Source: Pirellulales bacterium
GTDB lineage: Bacteria; Planctomycetota; Planctomycetia; Pirellulales; JALHPA01
Length of the DNA stretch: 64,000 nucleotides
Reading direction: 5' to 3'
NCBI GenBank assembly: GCA_033762255.1
Contig: JANRLT010000029.1
Coordinates: 1-64,000, forward strand
The notes beneath the pieces were generated by a model. It was not told where the DNA came from. It searched no databases and saw only the letters and a program-made list of their open reading frames with translations. The translations under genes and the position numbers were made by a program. Positions 1 through 11,500 of this stretch are shown piece by piece (position 1 is the first letter of the stretch; every line of letters begins with the position of its first letter).

Positions 1-216
1 GACATTACGTTATACTTTGCCGATCCGGGTTGTCCGCACCAGCGTGGTACGAACGAAAACACCAACGGATTACTACGTCAATATTTTCCCAAAGGAATGG
101 ATTTTAGAAACGTCACTCCGCAAGAGGTCCGCCGGGTCCAAGATCTTATCAACCACAGACCCCGCGAATGCCTGGGCTTCCAAACCGCCCACGAAGTTTT
201 TTACGCTAGCTCCTAA
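1..216 (+). CDS. IS30-family transposase, C-terminal end (cut by window edge)
   Basis: Frame 1 is open from the first base to the TAA at 214-216 and encodes 71 residues that match the end of the IS30-type DDE integrase domain. Visible landmarks are YFADPGCPHQRGTNENTNG (the block before and around the last acidic residue), then LLRQYFPKG, then INHRPRECLGFQTAHEVF. The glutamate in GTNEN is the expected third catalytic acid of the DDE triad; the first two lie outside the window. This 3' part shows no frameshift or stop, so the element may be intact to the left. A shorter reading in the next frame over the same bases is a shadow. Confidence 0.88.
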   Translation, partial: DITLYFADPGCPHQRGTNENTNGLLRQYFPKGMDFRNVTPQEVRRVQDLINHRPRECLGFQTAHEVFYASS

Positions 217-240
217 ACCCGCGTTGCGTTTGAGTTTGAT
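1..240 (+). mobile_element. Right end of an IS30-family insertion sequence
   Basis: The transposase stop is followed within about 10 bases by CGTTGCGTTTGAGTTTGAT (222-240), which resembles the terminal inverted repeats I recall for IS30 elements (GTTG-CA-type ends). The left inverted repeat and target duplication are outside the window, so the exact boundary is an estimate. The sequence beyond about 245 is clearly more AT-rich, which suggests the element inserted into, or travelled with, foreign DNA. Confidence 0.6.
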
Positions 241-682
241 GTCCGCCATGATTTAGCAAATCCAACACGTATTAGTGTTCTTGGTGGTAACATGTTATTT
301 GAGTCAATTATTTTTTCACGCATGCAGATTATGGACCATATTTTAAAACAACATCCTTCTCAGTTTGCGTTTCTTGATTCATTTTTATGCATTAACCGTG
401 ACGATTACCTCTATTCCATGATTAAGGACTCGCGTAACGTGGATATGCTATGGCATTTTATTAGATGCAAGTACATAAACGGTCTCTAGTAAGGCAATCG
501 CATGAAATACATGTAATTTTATAGTGATTATGCGCTTTTCATTTAATCGGTGTGCTAGCTGAAAATGGTAACAATATAACAACTTTTTTACTTTAGCGGC
601 AGTTTGCGAAACGGGACGACCTTTGTTAAAATTATATCGCTTAGTAGTAAAAACACATGATAGTTGTCAAATAGCCCGTATT
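241..682. other. AT-rich non-coding stretch next to the IS end
   Basis: This region is visibly richer in A and T than the rest of the window, with runs such as TTTTTTCACG and ATTTTAAAAC. One 65-codon open frame (292-489, plus) exists, but it has no ribosome-binding site and no recognisable motif, so I do not call it. The composition suggests acquired DNA or a degraded remnant beside the insertion sequence. Confidence 0.5.
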
Positions 683-970
683 TTACAGGAAATTATATTC
701 GATTGCACCCCTATTCCCCATCGCCGCGCACCAATGCACAAAGTGCCATTCCCGTGGAATGGGCTTTGTTCCCGTGAGCAACTCCCGCAGTTCCGCCGGT
801 GAGTCGCTATTACAAATGTCCGCTCTGATGTACCGTTCTAGGCCCAGGCGCGACACTTGCTCGTTGAGGATCCGAATCGGCAGATTCCACTCCCGATTCT
901 GGGGCGTTACCGCTTCTATGGCAACCTCATAGCACCGCCACATCAGTTCCGACCCCCGTGAGCAGCGCAT
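683..970 (-). CDS. Possible small hypothetical protein (95 aa)
   Basis: I do not recognise this protein. From the ATG at 970 it reads MRCSRGSELMWRCYEVA and ends GNRGAIEYNFL. It looks soluble, with a helical, mildly acidic middle, and has no signal peptide or membrane segment. The reading frame stays open upstream to 1102, but that part is proline/arginine-rich and covers repeat-like DNA, so the start at 970 is preferred. It lies between an insertion-sequence remnant and a palindrome array, so it could be the 3' remnant of a longer gene. No partner gene is adjacent. Codon use is mixed, and this may not be a real gene. Confidence 0.33.
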   Translation of the reverse strand: MRCSRGSELMWRCYEVAIEAVTPQNREWNLPIRILNEQVSRLGLERYIRADICNSDSPAELRELLTGTKPIPREWHFVHWCAAMGNRGAIEYNFL

Positions 971-1248
971 GCGCGTAAATTCAGAAGTATGAATGCAGAA
1001 TGCGCGCCTCGCAGTGATCGGGGGCGGGAATCGTTGGCGCGGGTGGGCCGGTGACTTGCAGGGGTTCGCCGCCCAGGCTTCACGTCCCCCTTGGGGGCGC
1101 AAACTTTATGGCTCCAGCGGCCCTCACCCCGTCCCTCTCCCGATAAGACGTAGTCGCAAATGGAAAACCACTGTCGGGAGAGGGAGGTAATACAGAATGA
1201 ATAAGTAAGAGTTCACGGCGTTGCGGTGATAGGTATTTTACCATAAAC

Positions 1249-1418
1249 CAGCAAATAAAAGCTTAATCGGCGACGGGACGTCGCCGCTACGGGCAGTTCG
1301 GCGTGTGGAACTCGCCGCTACGACCGGAAGGGCGAGTGGAACTCGCCGGTACGGCCGGAAGGGCGAGTGGAACTCGCCGGTACGGGCAGTTCGGCGAGTA
1401 AAACTCGCCGCTACGGGT
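1249..1418. repeat. Array of short palindromes, copy A
   Basis: This is a string of near-perfect palindromes separated by 10-15 bases. They include GGCGACGGGACGTCGCC, GGCGTGTGGAACTCGCC, GGCGAGTGGAACTCGCC (twice) and GGCGAGTAAAACTCGCC. Nearly all are followed by GCTACG or GGTACG, so on the minus strand each hairpin is preceded by GTAGC or GTACC. The leading block (CCAGCAAATAAAAGCTTAA, then the first palindrome) recurs at 1497. This is not a CRISPR array: the units differ and there are no constant-length spacers. Confidence 0.8.
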
Positions 1419-1496
1419 CGCGTACACAGGGTGCGCTGCGCGAGCCTGGGCTAAGGTACGTAACCGCTTCGCGGTAGAAAGGGAATTGCAGAAAAG

Positions 1497-1634
1497 CCAG
1501 CAAGTAAAAGCTTAATCGGCGACGGGACGTCGCCGCTACGACCGGAACGGCGAGTGGAACTTGCCGGTACGGCCAGTTCGGCGAGTAAAACTCGCCGCTA
1601 CGGAGAGAACGGCGAGTGGAACTCGCCGCTACGG
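1497..1634. repeat. Array of short palindromes, copy B
   Basis: A second array begins with CCAGCAAGTAAAAGCTTAA and the GGCGACGGGACGTCGCC palindrome, as in copy A. It continues with GGCGAGTGGAACTTGCC, GGCGAGTAAAACTCGCC and GGCGAGTGGAACTCGCC, each followed by CTACG or GTACG. The two arrays fill most of the 850-base gap between the possible gene ending at 683 and the beta-helix gene at 1822. I see no gene in that gap. Confidence 0.78.
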
Positions 1635-1821
1635 GAAGATCGGTGTCCGCGTGCATCGCCAAATGCCCTTGTACCGCCCATGACTCTCGACCTCTGGGGC
1701 ATTTCTAATACAAAAATCCCGCATTCCCGGCCAAAAATTCTCCTGCCATATTGCTTCCAGCGGGCATAAATTGGTGTAAGACTGTGGTTTTAAGCCCTTT
1801 TTAACCCCAATCAGGTTCCGC

Positions 1822-3726
1822 ATGTTCAACCGCTTAACCTTGCTTGCCATCTGTGCTTTTTTGTTATTTGTCGCATTTTTCGGTCCTATCGCTTCCGCTC
1901 AGGCTGTCGATCCGACTGCCCAATTTTCATTTCCACGGGATGCCAGCGTGTTGGACGCGCGGCGCGACTTTGGCGCGGTGGGAGATGGCAAAGCCGACGA
2001 CACCGCCGCACTGCAGGCGGCCATCGACGCCAGTTGCGGCACTGACCCCAAATTTCGCGGGAAAAGCAACTTGCTCTTTGTGCCTAAGGGCACCTACCGC
2101 GTGACCAACACGCTGGTCGTCAAAAGCGCCCTAGGCCCCTGGGTGTGGGGGGAATCGCGCGACGGAGTCATTATCAAGCTGGATGATGGCGTAAAAAATG
2201 TGAATTCCGTCCTCCGCACCCATCCGAATGAAAAAGGCCCGACCTCCGCGGACTGGTTCATGCGAAATTTGCGAAACTTTACGATTGATGCCGGTAACAA
2301 TCCGCAAACAGATGGCATCCGTTACTATGCGACCAACAGCGGCTGTTTGCAAAATGTGCGGGTCATTGGCCAGGGAAAAGTAGGGGTCAACGGCGGCTTT
2401 TTGGACCAAAGCGGGCCAAATCTAATTCAAGATGTCGAAATCGACGGGTTCGAAACGGGCATCCTCAGCCAATGGATCTGGAGCCAAACGCTCTCGCGCA
2501 TAAAAATTTCAAATTGCCGCAAAGTCGGGGTGGAGGTTACGGCCAATGTCGTGGCGATCGAGGATTTGACCGTGGAAAATACCCCCTTGGCGATTGATAA
2601 CAAGGTGCCCAATGATTGGGGGCATTGGGGGGGGATGATCGCGCTGGTGAATGGGAAATTTAGCGGCGGCGACCCCCACGGGCCAGCCATTCGGAACGAA
2701 TCGGGCCTGTATGCCCGCAATGTCACGGCGACGGGCTTTGGCAAAATGGTGGCCAGCAAAACCGAACGGGGGGATGTCGCGGGGGATCGGATCGACCAGT
2801 ACATCTCTTATGGAGGAAAGCGGCTGTTTGACGGCACGCCGGAACGCTCGGTCCAGTTGCCCATCCAACCCGAACCGGCCGTCCCGTGGGAGCATGACCA
2901 CGCCAAATGGCTGTGCGCGGACGAGTATGGCATCAACGCGAACGATCACGAAGATGACACGGCGGCGATTCAGCGGGCGTTTGACGCGGCGGGCAAGGAA
3001 GGGAAAACTGTTGTCTATTTTCGCGGATGCGGGGGATCAGAGCCAAACTGGATTAAGCTGTCAAAGCCAATCCGTGTTCCCGCGCCGGTCCGGCTGGTGT
3101 TGGGCCTAGGTTGGGGGCGACTCTTGCGGGAGGGAGAAAATGGCGGATTTGTTGTGGATGACGCTTCCGCCCCGCAGGTAAAGTTTCAGAACTTGGACTC
3201 ATTTGGCGGACCGCCGATTCAGATCACGAATGCTTCGGCCAAAAACACAATGGTTGTCGAGGGATGCGGCGTCACCGTGATTGGACAAGGGAGTGGAGAC
3301 ATCTTTGTGACGGACTGTCCCTCGCATATTCATTTGCGCAAAGCGGGTCAAAACTGCTGGGCGCGCCAGCTCAATCCCGAAGGGAACAGCGACACCGGCG
3401 TGGTCCAGAACGATGGCGGCAACCTGTGGTGCCTGGGGGTCAAGCATGAGGGGCGGGGGGTGCGGTTTGCCACGCGCAACGGGGGAAAGACCGAGATTCT
3501 GGGCTTGTTTTATTATGGTGGCTTTCCCGACGAAGATGACCAGCGGCCGGTGTTTGACATCGTGGATAGCTCGTTTAGCGTGGCGGGATTGCGCGAGATC
3601 GCGTTTGATTCGCACACGGCTACTGTGAAGGTGCGCGAACGCCGCGGCGCCGTAGAGAAAATCCTCGATAAGCAAACCGAAGGTGGCTGGATCGGCTGGA
3701 CGCTGTTTAGCGGTATGGTGGAGTAG
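1822..3726 (+). CDS. Secreted right-handed beta-helix protein, pectate-lyase superfamily
   Basis: A 634-residue protein starting at an ATG. An N-terminal signal peptide (about residues 1-28, hydrophobic core LLAICAFLLFVAFFG) is followed by the Pectate_lyase_3 opening block DFGAVGDGKADDTAALQAAI (about residues 49-68). A second copy of that block, YGINANDHEDDTAAIQRAF, appears near residue 375. This gives two beta-helix modules, as seen in GH55 and related families. The middle contains glycine/asparagine-rich repeats typical of beta-helix coils. The family includes lyases, glycoside hydrolases and non-catalytic proteins, and I cannot assign a substrate. It is probably exported and acts on, or binds, polysaccharide. 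It is monocistronic; the next gene is convergent. The palindrome array lies just upstream. Confidence 0.8.
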   Translation: MFNRLTLLAICAFLLFVAFFGPIASAQAVDPTAQFSFPRDASVLDARRDFGAVGDGKADDTAALQAAIDASCGTDPKFRGKSNLLFVPKGTYRVTNTLVVKSALGPWVWGESRDGVIIKLDDGVKNVNSVLRTHPNEKGPTSADWFMRNLRNFTIDAGNNPQTDGIRYYATNSGCLQNVRVIGQGKVGVNGGFLDQSGPNLIQDVEIDGFETGILSQWIWSQTLSRIKISNCRKVGVEVTANVVAIEDLTVENTPLAIDNKVPNDWGHWGGMIALVNGKFSGGDPHGPAIRNESGLYARNVTATGFGKMVASKTERGDVAGDRIDQYISYGGKRLFDGTPERSVQLPIQPEPAVPWEHDHAKWLCADEYGINANDHEDDTAAIQRAFDAAGKEGKTVVYFRGCGGSEPNWIKLSKPIRVPAPVRLVLGLGWGRLLREGENGGFVVDDASAPQVKFQNLDSFGGPPIQITNASAKNTMVVEGCGVTVIGQGSGDIFVTDCPSHIHLRKAGQNCWARQLNPEGNSDTGVVQNDGGNLWCLGVKHEGRGVRFATRNGGKTEILGLFYYGGFPDEDDQRPVFDIVDSSFSVAGLREIAFDSHTATVKVRERRGAVEKILDKQTEGGWIGWTLFSGMVE

Positions 3727-3914
3727 TGGGGGAGTGGGAAGTGGATAGTGGGAGGTGAAAAGAACGTAGGTTGGGACCAGCCGCGTGCGTGCATGGCTAT
3801 ATGAAAAATCGTAATGGGCGCAGTCCCAACAGGGGTAATTTCGATTATAGTGGTGGGACTGCGCAGGCAATGATTAAACAAAAGAGTTAAGCATCTTGGC
3901 TGCTGGTCGCTTTC

Positions 3915-5117
3915 CTACGGCTTCTCTTCCTCTGGCTGACGCAGCTTTTCCGTCGCCGCTTTTAATTCCGCCTGGGCGGCTTGGATTTTCGCCAGGGTCT
4001 CTTTCAACGCGTCCTTGTGCTGTGCATCGTTGGCTGTTTGTTGAACAACGGTTTCGGCATGTTTGAGCATCTGCTCCGCCATCCGCAGGCGGATTTCCAG
4101 CGCATTTGCGGCAGGAGCCGGAAAACCAGGGGGCACATTCCCCGGCGGGACATTCCCAAAAGGAACATTGCCAAACGGGGCATTCCCCGCCGCAATCGCC
4201 CCCCCCACGGCTCCCTGGCCATATTTTTCATACAGCTTGAAACCTTCGGGGTGATTCTTTTTTAATTCATCGAGATTCTTCGCTTTGTACTCGCTCGTTT
4301 TGCCATCCTCGATCAAGGCCACGCGGATTTCCTGGGGGTCCTGGTCGATCTCTACCTGGCGGCCGTTTTCGTTCACACGCACTTTGTGCTGGCCATTATT
4401 GGCGATCGCTTGGGCTTGAATGGCAATCCGCGCCCCGTTCAGGTTGGGCCGGAAACGGGGTTGCGGGATCAAGTTGCCATTCCGCAGGATTATTCCCCCG
4501 CCCGGAGCGATTTGATTTGGATTGGGTGTGCCAAAGGGATCATCGGCGGCGCTTGTGGTGTTCAAGGCCACCGGCGGCGCGGGATTAATAATATCTTTTG
4601 CCCGTTGGGCGGCGGTGGCGTCGGTCCCTTTGGCAATCTCGCCCAGGGCCGTGGTCGCCGCTGTTTTTAGTTCGGCATCGTTCCCTTCAAAGAATTTGCG
4701 GAGAATGCCTAACCCCTGGGCCATCACTTCGAGTTTTCCGGCTTGAACGGCGGGGACAAGCGCCGGGATGGCGGTCTTACCCGCCGCGGTCAGCCGTGTG
4801 GCGGCCAATTGCCGTACCTTAAAGTCATCGTGGTCGAGTTCAGCCACCCATTGGGCCACTTGTTCGGGAGTGGCAGCGATGGCAGGAGTGGGCGAATTTA
4901 CGTCCGCACTTTTATCATCCACAGCGTTGGATTCCGCCCCCTGGGCAGCGGCACTGTCCGAGTTAGCCGCTGGAGGAGCAAAGCCCTGGGGAAATTCCTC
5001 GGCTGGGGTATGGTTTGGCAGTGTGCCCAGTGCCAGTGTAATTCCTACAAAACTGGTTAAGCAGATCGCCCGTCGCGTGTGCGCAATGGTGCTACTGATT
5101 GGCAAGCGAGTTTGCAT
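3915..5117 (-). CDS. Secreted HEAT-like protein with PFGN/PPGN repeat and coiled-coil tail
   Basis: A 400-residue protein. A signal peptide covers about residues 1-40 (core LTSFVGITLALGTL). Residues 80-180 look like a short HEAT or armadillo-like region (VAELDHDDFKVRQLAATRL, then LVPAVQAG and LRKFFEGN). A central Asn/Gln/Pro-rich part follows, then a short tandem repeat (APFGNVPFGNVPPGN, about residues 311-325), and a C-terminal predicted coiled coil rich in Ala, Lys and Glu (about 340-395). No catalytic motif is visible. The opening, ELDHDDFKVRQLA, is common in planctomycete secreted proteins that carry one to three HEAT units. The function is unknown. It is convergent with the beta-helix gene. 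Confidence 0.68.
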   Translation of the reverse strand: MQTRLPISSTIAHTRRAICLTSFVGITLALGTLPNHTPAEEFPQGFAPPAANSDSAAAQGAESNAVDDKSADVNSPTPAIAATPEQVAQWVAELDHDDFKVRQLAATRLTAAGKTAIPALVPAVQAGKLEVMAQGLGILRKFFEGNDAELKTAATTALGEIAKGTDATAAQRAKDIINPAPPVALNTTSAADDPFGTPNPNQIAPGGGIILRNGNLIPQPRFRPNLNGARIAIQAQAIANNGQHKVRVNENGRQVEIDQDPQEIRVALIEDGKTSEYKAKNLDELKKNHPEGFKLYEKYGQGAVGGAIAAGNAPFGNVPFGNVPPGNVPPGFPAPAANALEIRLRMAEQMLKHAETVVQQTANDAQHKDALKETLAKIQAAQAELKAATEKLRQPEEEKP

Positions 5118-5522
5118 TATTTTTATCCCCCGATTGTGAAAATCGACTTTACGGACGGGAAGTTGAGGCTCCGGCGCTGCTCCAGGCCTTTATGTTACCG
5201 CAGCGCGGACGATCTTGCCCGTCAGGTCGTAGGGAATTTCCGACATTTTTTGCAGGAAAAGGGGGGCACCTATCGACCCGGCAGATTTCCTAACCCGCCT
5301 AAATTCACCCCATAGGCAGCTAGGGATGATACCGGTAAAATGCAGTGTTCCGCGTGGGGCGACAATTGCCTAGCTTCTGGCTGGCCGTTGCTTGATCAAG
5401 TCCGCCAGTACATTCGGTACCTGATTAGGTCTGGCAAATCCCGGGCGGCACAGACGGATTTAATCGCGGGATTTGGTCGCGGGTCGATTCTCTTAAGCCT
5501 TTGCCTTTTATGGATTTACGGC
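5118..5522. other. Intergenic region between divergent genes
   Basis: A 405-base gap separates the divergently transcribed HEAT-like gene and uvrA. Open frames here are short and lack family features. The uvrA frame itself is open upstream to an ATG at 5340, but those 61 codons do not resemble UvrA. The promoters of both flanking genes must lie here. I see no confident sigma-70 box and no terminator. Confidence 0.5.
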
Positions 5523-8500
5523 ATGCCTGCAGCAGAGATTATCATCAAAGGGGCACGCGAGCACAATTTGCGGGGGGTCGATTTGCGGTTGCCCCGCAAT
5601 CAATTGATCTGCCTCACCGGCGTCAGCGGTTCCGGCAAAAGCTCGCTTGCCTTTGATACGGTCTATGCCGAGGGGCAACGCCGCTATGTGGAAAGCCTGA
5701 GCAGCTTTGCCAGACAATTTCTGGGACAAATGCCCAAGCCCGAGGTCGAGGCGATCAGCGGACTTAGCCCCACGATCTCGATTTCGCAAAAATCCAGCGG
5801 TCAAAACCCCCGCTCGACCGTCGGCACCATTACCGAGATTTACGATTATCTGCGCGTGTTATTTGCGCGTGTGGGCCAGGGGCATTGCCCGCAGTGCAGC
5901 CGACCGATTACCGCGCAAAGCCGCGAGCAAATTATTGAGCGGATTTTGCAGTTTCCCGCGGAGAGCCGGTTGCTTATCTTGGCCCCGGTCGTGCGACGAC
6001 AAAAAGGGGAGCACCGCGATTTATTTATCGATTTACAAAAGCAGGGGTTTAATCGCGCGCGGGTGGATGGCAAACTGGTCCCCCTCAACGATGCGATCAG
6101 CCTGGATCGGCAGATGCGGCACGATATTGAGGTTGTCATCGACCGGATCACCATCGGACCCCAGGTTCGTGGTCGATTGGCGGAGGATGTGGAGCTAGCG
6201 CTTAAACTAGGAAGCGGGTCGCTAATCTTGGCCCCGGATGAGGCGACGGCGGGCGGGGGACAGATCACTCGTCCCGAGTATACAGATGAAGAGGAAGAAT
6301 TTTCCGCCGAACGAGAAGCGGAAACGGGACTCGGGGAAAAGGACTCCCCCCGCAAGGCTAAAAAGAAATCCAAAAGCGTGGTCAAGGGGGGCCAGCCGGG
6401 GGATGTGGTCCTGTCCTGTGATTATGCCTGCACGCACTGCGGCATTTCGTTTGATCCTCCCACGCCGCAACTCTTTAGCTTTAATAGCCCGCAAGGGATG
6501 TGCCCTCAGTGCGATGGATTGGGAGAGGTCTTTACCTTTGATCCGCGATTGCTGGTGCCGGATGACAGTTTGTCGTTAAAGGATGGGGCGATCGAGCTAG
6601 TCGGCAAGTGGAAAGAAATGGGGCGCTGGCGGCGGCATATTTATCAGGGAGTGGCCGACACCCTGGAACGAATCCATAACTGGGACGAAGGAACGCTGCT
6701 GGAAAGCCCCTGGCGCGATTTAGATAAGGTCATGCGGGGAATTTGGCTCGCGGGGACCGGCGACACGCATATCACGTTTACCTGGCGGGGAGGGAACGCC
6801 CCCCAAAAGTACGGAGGCCACTGGGAAGGCTTTGTCGCGCAGTTCCTCGAACGTTACCGCGGCACCGAAAGCAAGCCCCACCGCGCCGCGCTCGAGAAAT
6901 ACATGACGGTCACGCCTTGCCTAGCCTGCGGCGGCACCCGCCTCAAACCACAGTCCCGTGCTGTCCGGCTGACCACCACCAATCCGCGGTTTCCCGGTTC
7001 GCCATCGCTTTCCCTCCCTGAGGTTTGCTCCCTGCCGGTCCAGGACGCCGCGGAATTTTTTCAAGAGTTGGAGCTTGACGCCACCGGACAACTTATTGCC
7101 ACGGAACTGCAAAAGGAAATCCTTGGCCGGCTTGGCTTTTTGGTCAATGTCGGCCTGGAATATCTGACCCTCGACCGCACGGCCCCCACGCTGTCCGGGG
7201 GGGAATCACAGCGAATCCGCCTGGCGGGGCAGATTGGCTGCGGATTGGTCGGCGTGTTATACATCCTGGATGAGCCGTCAATCGGCCTGCATCCTCGCGA
7301 TAATGACAAACTTATTAACACGCTCAAATCCTTGCGCGACAAGGGAAACACCGTGCTGGTCGTGGAACACGACGAAGACACCATGCGCGCGGCGGATCAG
7401 ATCGTGGACTTTGGCCCCGGTCCCGGCGTCCGCGGGGGAGAGGTTGTCGCCCAAGGAAACCTGGAAAAGCTGGCCAAATCCAGCAAAAGCCTGACCGGCA
7501 AATTCTTGAGCGGACAGGACGGGATTGCCATTCCCGACGCGCGGCGCACGCCCACGGGGAACGTGCTGCGGATCGAAGGAGCGCGGCATAACAATCTGCG
7601 GGGTGTCGATGTGGAGATCCCCCTGGGGTGCTTTGTCTGTGTGACGGGGGTCAGCGGTTCGGGTAAAAGTTCGCTCGTGAATGACATTCTGGTGGAGGCC
7701 CTCCGTCGCGACTTGAACGGCGGCGAGGGGACCCCCGGCGGGTTCGACCGGATCACGGGCTTGCAGCATTTGGACAAGCTCATCGCCATCGACCAATCGC
7801 CGATTGGCCGGACGCCGCGGTCCAATCCCGCGACGTATATTAAGGTCTTTGACGATATTCGGGATCTGTATGTCAAACTGCCCGAGGCGAAGGCCCGCGG
7901 CTACAAGGCGGGCCGCTTTAGCTTTAATGTAAGTGGCGGACGGTGCGAGGCTTGCGAGGGGAACGGCAGCCAGCGGCAGGATATGGACTTTTTGGCTGAT
8001 ATTTGGGTCACTTGCACTGTCTGCGAAGGACGCCGTTTTAACCGCGAAACCCTACAGATCAAATTTAAGGGAAAATCCATCTCCGAAGTGCTGGAAATGG
8101 ATGTCCAAGAAGCCCTCCGCCACTTTGAAAATGTTCCCGATGTCCGGCACAAACTGCAAACCTTGCACGATGTCGGCCTGGATTATCTGAAGCTAGGGCA
8201 ACCCTCGCCCACACTCAGCGGGGGCGAGGCGCAGCGGATCAAGCTGGCCCGTGAACTGGTAAAGAAAAGCACGGGCCGGACGCTATATCTGCTGGACGAG
8301 CCGACCACGGGGCTGCATTTTGCCGATATTAAACTGCTGTTAAAAGTTTTGCACAACTTTGCCGCCGTGGGCAACACCGTGCTGGTCGTGGAGCATAACC
8401 TGGATGTTATCAAAACAGCGGATTGGCTGATTGATATGGGGCCGGAAGGAGGCCGCGGGGGGGGGCGGGTCATCGCCGCTGGCACGCCCGAGGCTATAGC

Positions 8501-11500
8501 CGCCGGGACCGCGTATCTGCCGCAAACCCAGGACGAAAAAGTGGCGGTGGACACTCCCAACGGCGAAGTTGGCGAAAGCCTGTTTTCCTACACCGGCGTG
8601 GCCCTGGCCAAGGTTCTAGGCGTGCGGCACCTTCGGGCGGATGGTTCTTATTACAAGGCCCCTCCCGCCACCACACTGGCGGGGGCGGCTCCGGTCAAAG
8701 TGGCCGAGTCGAAGGCGATCATTGTCCGCGGGGCACGGCAGCACAACCTGAAAGGGGTCGATGTTACGATCCCCCGCGATCAAATGACCGTCTGCTGCGG
8801 GCTGAGCGGATCGGGCAAAAGCTCCCTCGCCATGGATACCATCTATGCCGAGGGACAACGCCGCTATGTCGAAAGCCTCAGCTCCTACGCCCGACAGTTT
8901 GTCGGCCAAATGCAAAAACCCCGGCTGGAACATATCGAGGGACTCTCCCCCGCGATTGCCATCGAGCAAAAACACCTGGGCCACACACCCCGCAGTACCG
9001 TCGGGACCGTGACCGAAATTTACGATTACCTGCGGATCCTATTTGCCCGACTGGGGCAGCCGTATTGCCCCGGATGCAATCTGCCTATCGGCACGCAAAC
9101 GTCCGACCAGATCATCGACCAAATCCTGCGCGACCTGCCGGGAGAACGGATCTTGATCTTGGCTCCGCAACTAATCGACGTGGGCGAGAATTACGGCGCA
9201 TTGTGGGAGGAACTGCGCGGGTTTGGCTATCAACGAGTCCGCGTGGACGGAAAGACGCACCCCCTGGATGATCCGCCGGCCATCGACCGCCGCCGCAAAC
9301 ATAGCGTGCAGGTGGTGATCGACCGGGCCAATGTGCGCGCCGACGCCCGAAGTCGACTGGCCGACAGCGTGGAAAAAGGGCTGGACCTGGGCATGGGTGA
9401 AATCCACATCGCCGTGGTCAACGAGGATCAGCCGGAGCCAAAATGGCGGGTCGAAACCTTTAGCCAGCATCTAGCCTGCCACGCCTGCGGTCGCAGCTTT
9501 GAACGGCTGGGGCCACACCATTTTTCGTTTAATAGCGCGCTGGGCTGGTGTGGCACCTGCGAAGGGTTGGGGGTGCAGATAGGGGCCAATCCCGCAGCGC
9601 TGTTGCGCGATTCTAAATTGACCCTGCGGCAGGGGGCCGTGCTGGTTTGGCCGGATGTGGCACGCCCCTACTTTGGCGGCATGCTGGCGGCACTAGCTCG
9701 GCAAACCGGATTGCCGCTGGATACCCCGTTTGACAGCTTTAATAGCCGTCAACGACGACAGGTGATGTACGGCACGGGGGATGAGTGGCTGGCGGTTACC
9801 GCGGCCGATGTGGCGCAATATGGACCTAGCCCCGAGACCGCCGCGGCACCAACCAAAAAGCGTGGGAAAGCGACGAAGGAGCTAGCCGCGCGCGCGTTAA
9901 CAGCGGAAACCACCAGTAAAACAAAAACAACGGACAGCGCCGCTGGCAATCATGTGCTCTTTCGCTTTCAGTATAAAGGGTTGTATCCCGCGCTCGAGGA
10001 ATCGGCCCGCTTGTCCGTCACGCTGCGCACGCGACTGGATCACTTGGTAACCGAGGTCGAATGCGGTAGTTGCGGCGGCAGCCGTCTGCGCGAGGATGCC
10101 GCCGCGATGCAGTTTCAAGGGCGAACAATCCACGACCTGTGTGCGCTCCCCCTGGGACAACTCACCCAGGTGCTGCAGAGTTGGAATCTGACCGGCGAAG
10201 AGAAAAAAATCGCCGGCGAACTCCTGCGCGAAATTCGCAACCGCACGCAGTTCCTCGTCGATGTGGGCCTGGAATATTTGTCGCTGGCGCGCCCCGCCCC
10301 CACGCTTTCCGGCGGCGAGGCCCAGCGCATTCGCCTGGCGTCGCAGGTGGGCAGCGGCCTATGCGGCGTGCTGTATGTGTTGGACGAGCCGACGATCGGC
10401 CTGCATCCCCGCGATAACACGCGGCTGATCAAAGCCCTGCAAAAACTGCGCGACCTGGGGAATACGCTCTTGGTGGTGGAACACGATAAAGAAGTCGTGA
10501 GCGCGGCGGATCAGTTGCTGGATTTTGGCCCGGGCGCGGGGGAATTTGGCGGAAATATTGTCGCCCGGGGCACGCCCACGCAGGTGGCAAAAACCGCCGA
10601 CAGCGTCACCGGGCCGTTTTTGTCTGGAAAAAAGAATATTCCCATTCCGGCCAATCGCCGTTCCGCCGATCCCGCTCAACTCAGTTTATCGACGGAAATC
10701 ACGGTCTCGCGCAAATTGTCCAAAGCGGGGGGGAATCCGCGGAATGAGGTGGATGACGCCAAGCAAGCGGTAAAGAAAAATTCCCGTTTGGTGAATCCGT
10801 TTTCCCGGACGCCACCAACCCAGTTTGGTTATCTGGAGATCGTCGGCGCCCGACATAACAACCTGCGCAATGTCACAGTGCGAATTCCCCTGGGAACATT
10901 GACCGCGGTAACCGGTGTCAGCGGATCGGGCAAAAGCTCTTTGCTAGAGGACGTCCTGTATAACGCCCTGGCCAAGACCCTGCATCGGGCGGCGACCATC
11001 CCCGGCGCGTATGACGCCATTCGCGGCATCGACCATATCAATAAAGTCATCCGCGTCGATCAGCAGGCGCTGGGAAACACGCCCACGTCCAATCCGGCAA
11101 CGTACACGGGCGTGTTTGAACTGATCCGGCAGCTCTTTTCGCAATTACCCGATGCCAAGGTTCGCGGCTATACCGCCCGGCGGTTTAGCTTTAACGCCCC
11201 CGGTGGACGCTGCGAGGCCTGCGAGGGGAACGGCCAAAAGAAAATCGAAATGCACTTTCTGCCCGATGTCTGGGTCACCTGCGAAACCTGCCAGGGCAAA
11301 CGCTATAATCCCGAAACCTTGGGCGTCAAATTTCACGGCCACTCCATCGCCGATGTGCTGGAACTCTCGTGCGGGCGGGCACTGGCCTTGTTTAGCAATA
11401 TCCCCAAAATCCGCCGCATTTTGCAAACCTTGTGCGATGTGGGGCTGGATTATTTGCGCCTGGGGCAGGCGGCCCCCACGCTTTCCGGCGGCGAGGCGCA

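Noticed and set aside
292-489. 65-codon open frame in the AT-rich stretch
   Set aside because: No ribosome-binding site, no family features, and it lies in AT-rich DNA where chance frames with few stops are less expected but still possible at this length.
5340-5522. Upstream extension of UvrA (61 extra residues from the ATG at 5340)
   Set aside because: The extra residues have no similarity to UvrA, which normally starts within a few residues of the IIIKGAREHNL block.
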